From: a virus
Length of the DNA stretch: 38,664 bases
IMG/VR virus record: IMGVR_UViG_3300006037_000015
Coordinates: 1-38,664 of that record
Strand: one strand, 5' to 3'
Each line of letters starts with the position of its first letter. Positions within the stretch are counted from its first letter, which is position 1. Shown here one piece after another: positions 36,549 through 38,664 of this stretch. The notes under the pieces were generated by a model. That model was given only the letters and a program-made list of their open reading frames with translations. It ran no database searches and had not been told where the DNA came from. The position numbers and the translations under genes were made by a program.

Positions 36549-36748
36549 AGTTTACTTTTGCTTTTAACAAGTTCGATTAGAATAGTCTGTTGTTGGTGAA
36601 GAGCATGCACTTCAAGTGTCATTTCATCTAATTTTTCCAACACTGTTGCAAGCCGCTTTTCTAAGTCGGCGTACTGATTGCCAGCGATAACGTTGTGTTT
36701 ATCCACTGTACTTCTGCTGTTTGATTTTTTAGCTTGTTTTTCCACCAT
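36545..36748 (-). CDS. small coiled-coil protein
   Basis: 67 aa. Basic N-terminus (VEKQAKKSNSRSTVDKHN) followed by a heptad-like helix (YADLEKRLATVLEKLDEM, TLEVHALHQQQTILIELVKS). It overlaps the end of the zinc-finger gene by 88 nt in another frame and the next gene by 4 nt. No Shine-Dalgarno stands out. Function unknown. Confidence 0.6.
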   Translation of the reverse strand: MVEKQAKKSNSRSTVDKHNVIAGNQYADLEKRLATVLEKLDEMTLEVHALHQQQTILIELVKSKSKL

Positions 36749-37350
36749 TTTGTGTCCACATGTTCTGCTACCTTGTCAAGTTGTCCCGGTTCCATTCTGT
36801 CTAATAAACGCTGGGCTGCATCGGTTGAAAATATAATCCAAGGACTAATACGTCCCATTACTATCATATTCATCGCCGTCGAAGGTGCCACTTTAACAAA
36901 GAATTCTTGCCAATTGTTATTGGTAGTCTCTCCCCACTCTGCCATTACAATTATTGTTCTCTCCAATGCACGTTCTGCTGTTTCTTTTTTTGCAGCTTCT
37001 TGCACATATAGTTTATATGTCCCGGGCTTTTGCCAATCAGATAATCGTACTCCCATTTTAAAAAGCCAGTTAGTAAACTTTTCACTTTCTAACGGTCGAA
37101 GTTCAATTAGGTAATTAGCAAATTTTACAAATCCAATGTAGTCAACACTCCTTATAAAATCGTCAGATGTTTTTTCCTTCTTGGTGTTTGGGCTCACATA
37201 CTTAATGAAGTCAGTCCACACATTAAAACCTATCCGACTTGCAGGATCATCCTTGTTCATCCATCTGCGTTTTTTTTCGCACATGTGACTGCTCAAGGTT
37301 CTTTCGCGAGAAAATGACTTATTGCAAAAGCGACATTGATAATCCGTCAT
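36661..37350 (-). CDS. N-terminal C2H2-like zinc-finger protein
   Basis: 229 aa from the ATG just after the stop of 37352-37843. The finger YQCRFCNKSFSRERTLSSHM followed by Cys is C-x2-C...H-x-C. The remainder is helical (TSDDFIRSVDYIGFVKFANY; KKETAERALERTIIVMAEWG). I know this family from T4-like cyanophages, encoded among replication genes; function unknown, nucleic-acid binding likely. Confidence 0.8.
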   Translation of the reverse strand: MTDYQCRFCNKSFSRERTLSSHMCEKKRRWMNKDDPASRIGFNVWTDFIKYVSPNTKKEKTSDDFIRSVDYIGFVKFANYLIELRPLESEKFTNWLFKMGVRLSDWQKPGTYKLYVQEAAKKETAERALERTIIVMAEWGETTNNNWQEFFVKVAPSTAMNMIVMGRISPWIIFSTDAAQRLLDRMEPGQLDKVAEHVDTKWWKNKLKNQTAEVQWINTTLSLAISTPT

Positions 37351-37351
37351 A

Positions 37352-37843
37352 CTATTTAAACAACTCTTTAAGATCTTTATTACCCATGTTTTTGGCAACT
37401 GCAATATCAGCTAACTCATCGTCGCCATTGAGCATGCGAAACAACTCAATCTCGTCATCACGCAATGCTGGGAACTGTTCAAGCAACCAAGCAGTTAGCT
37501 TATCTTTTTTAGCACCTTTAGGCGGAATAAACTCATGCCGTTGCTTTGTACCAAGGCCGCATAGTGCAAGTACTCGCCAACGCAATTCATCATGTTCACT
37601 TTTAGTTGCTACATAATCAAGATTGCATAGTTCATTGACTGTGACCAAATAATATTCTTGTATGTCCCGTGTGCCTTGCACTTGACTTGCCCATCGCTGT
37701 GCCATATATGTACTCAACGATTTTAACTCGTCTGGCTCAAGTTTACTGTAGTATTCGCCTTTACGCAAATCTACTGCTGCCATTACTTGCTCGATTGGCA
37801 GCTTGTATGCGGCCGTAGCCGGGGTTTTCTTTTTAGTAGCCAT
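37352..37843 (-). CDS. sliding-clamp-loader small subunit, gp62-like
   Basis: 163 aa. The pattern YSKLEPDELKSLSTYMAQRW, then YYLVTVNELCNLDY and a C-terminal LTAWLLEQFPALRDDEIELF is like T4 gp62 relatives in cyanophages, though longer. In T4, gp62 stabilises the gp44 ATPase that loads the gp45 clamp. Position in the replication block agrees. Sequence support is moderate; a conserved hypothetical is the alternative. Confidence 0.55.
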   Translation of the reverse strand: MATKKKTPATAAYKLPIEQVMAAVDLRKGEYYSKLEPDELKSLSTYMAQRWASQVQGTRDIQEYYLVTVNELCNLDYVATKSEHDELRWRVLALCGLGTKQRHEFIPPKGAKKDKLTAWLLEQFPALRDDEIELFRMLNGDDELADIAVAKNMGNKDLKELFK

Positions 37844-37852
37844 AGCTATATT

Positions 37853-38359
37853 TTAAAACCAAATTTTGTTTAAGTCAAGTACTTCTGGAATTTTATTTGT
37901 TTCTTTTACAAAGAATGCACACATTGGTTCGCTACCTGTTGCCAATGGGACCGCAAGTATGTGACCAAACTTTAACTTAGGTACAAACCACTTTACTTCT
38001 TGGTAGATGTTTACTACTTCTACCTTGTGCCACTCTGGTCTGTAGCCATTGATCGGATTAAACACGTAGGTACTAAAGCCTCGATCATTTAAGCTCATGA
38101 CATTGATAATTTCCGGTTCGCCGTGATCTGGTTCGCCAATAATAAGTGACCAATCAAGCGGTACTTTAACTTCAACTTTGCCAATACGTAATACTGCTGC
38201 TGGGCAAGAAAAACTCTCAAGGAATACCAATGGCACAAAGATGTAATCTACTTCAGCTGGGTTTGAGTAATCTAATACACCGTAGCGCAAGTCCTCATCA
38301 ATCTCTTCTGGTAATCTGTCGAGATCATACGATTTATTATCGACTGTGAGGATGTTCAT
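37853..38359 (-). CDS. conserved phage protein next to uvsW
   Basis: 168 aa, beta-rich (YIFVPLVFLESFSCPAAVLR, IGKVEVKVPLDWSLIIGEPD) with a C-terminal CAFFVKETNKIPEVLDLNKI. Its ATG overlaps the TGA of the uvsW-like gene (ATGA). I recall proteins of this type beside uvsW in T4-like cyanophages. Function unknown. Confidence 0.7.
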   Translation of the reverse strand: MNILTVDNKSYDLDRLPEEIDEDLRYGVLDYSNPAEVDYIFVPLVFLESFSCPAAVLRIGKVEVKVPLDWSLIIGEPDHGEPEIINVMSLNDRGFSTYVFNPINGYRPEWHKVEVVNIYQEVKWFVPKLKFGHILAVPLATGSEPMCAFFVKETNKIPEVLDLNKIWF

Positions 38360-38664
38360 TTATATGTAACCTTTTCTGTTTGATATGGGTAGCTGGCATC
38401 TGTGTAAAATTGTTTACGTTTTGCCAAGTGTCGTTTTGCAAATTTTGCAGTACTGGTTATATCCCAGATTTGGACAAAGTCCTTGTCCTGCGCTTTTCTA
38501 ATGCCGCGGCCAATTGATTGGATAACACGGACAAAGCTCTTTCCGGGTTCCATAAGAACCAGATTAAAAATACGAGGGATATTAATACCCACAGCGGCCA
38601 CACCGTAAGTCGCCACAATAACCTTGTTAGTTGCCGTTGTAACCTCATCATATTCTTCTTTTCT
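38356..38664 (-). CDS. uvsW: UvsW-type DNA/RNA helicase, C-terminal part
   Basis: The last 102 residues are visible; the gene continues beyond the window edge with no stop. VIVATYGVAAVGINIPRIFN matches helicase motif V and SFVRVIQSIGRGIRKAQDKD motif VI of SF2 helicases, and the tail AKFAKRHLAKRKQFYTDASY then PYQTEKV matches T4 UvsW. Known role: branch migration, R-loop unwinding and the switch from origin to recombination-dependent replication. Confidence 0.92.
   Translation of the reverse strand, partial: RKEEYDEVTTATNKVIVATYGVAAVGINIPRIFNLVLMEPGKSFVRVIQSIGRGIRKAQDKDFVQIWDITSTAKFAKRHLAKRKQFYTDASYPYQTEKVTYK

Noticed and set aside
36661-36748. Long overlap between the zinc-finger gene and the 67-aa gene as a sign that one is false
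   Set aside because: Both have coding-like composition and the zinc-finger frame runs on to a plausible end; long overlaps are common in this phage type, so both are kept, the small one at lower confidence.
1-38664. CRISPR arrays, transposases, integrase or attachment sites
   Set aside because: No regularly spaced repeats and no transposase or integrase motifs were found; nothing indicates a mobile element or prophage border.

Overview
The window looks like part of the genome of a T4-like (contractile-tailed) phage. It carries a T4-type replication set (UvsW helicase, a gp62-like clamp-loader small subunit, gp61-type primase, gp41-type helicase), class Ia ribonucleotide reductase, tail-tip proteins (PAAR, M15 peptidase) and many small overlapping genes of the kind found in cyanophage and pelagiphage relatives. 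Nearly everything is on the minus strand, with three short plus-strand exceptions. Three traits point to a betaproteobacterial (Burkholderiales-like) host: a Bug/TctC-type periplasmic binding protein, a circularly permuted (two-piece) tmRNA, and an rrn-like boxA ahead of the tRNA array. The host assignment is inference.

Layout, following the coordinates. 1-1281 is a tRNA array (Asp partial, Ile, Leu, Asp, Glu, Gly, one degenerate tRNA, Glu, Gly) behind two perfect tandem sigma70 promoters, a boxA and repeated small palindromes. 1290-1444 holds a promoter and terminator pair with no ORF, a candidate small RNA. 1.46-3.46 kb has two 2OG-Fe(II) oxygenase-like genes around a plus-strand methyltransferase. 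3.46-9.4 kb is small phage genes plus two exported proteins: a secreted subtilisin with a beta-rich C-terminus and a small outer-membrane beta-barrel. 9.5-13.3 kb is a modification-enzyme cassette (sulfotransferase-like, two cupins, PP-loop ATPase) with a duplicated small protein. 13.3-15.2 kb holds two LuxR-type regulators and the Bug-type binding protein. 15.2-16.0 kb holds the tmRNA and SmpB. 16.07-17.6 kb is a radical SAM enzyme. 17.7-21.1 kb is virion and tail-tip genes, 21.1-24.5 kb nrdB and nrdA, 25.0-25.7 kb a PD-(D/E)XK nuclease, 25.7-31.6 kb mostly structural or unknown genes including a DUF6267-like protein, 32.1-34.7 kb helicase and primase, and 36.0-38.66 kb a replication and recombination block ending in a truncated uvsW.

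Two promoter vocabularies are visible. Genes expected early (tRNAs, smpB, Bug, primase, exonuclease, LPD29 gene) have host-like TTGACA/TATAAT promoters with 16-17 bp spacing, several with the -10 inside a perfect inverted repeat. Other genes, mostly structural or accessory, have a T4-late-like element, NNTAARTA. In seven genes this element ends only 4-5 nt before the start codon, and those genes lack a Shine-Dalgarno sequence, which predicts leaderless late mRNAs. The same element sits at the end of smpB, just before the tmRNA.

The most unusual content is the tmRNA-SmpB pair: SmpB behind an early-type promoter and a permuted tmRNA, encoding the tag ANDESYALAA, behind a late-type element. This is a candidate phage-borne trans-translation module. 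The Bug-LuxR pair, the secreted protease and the orphan DnaE palm fragment are the other standouts.
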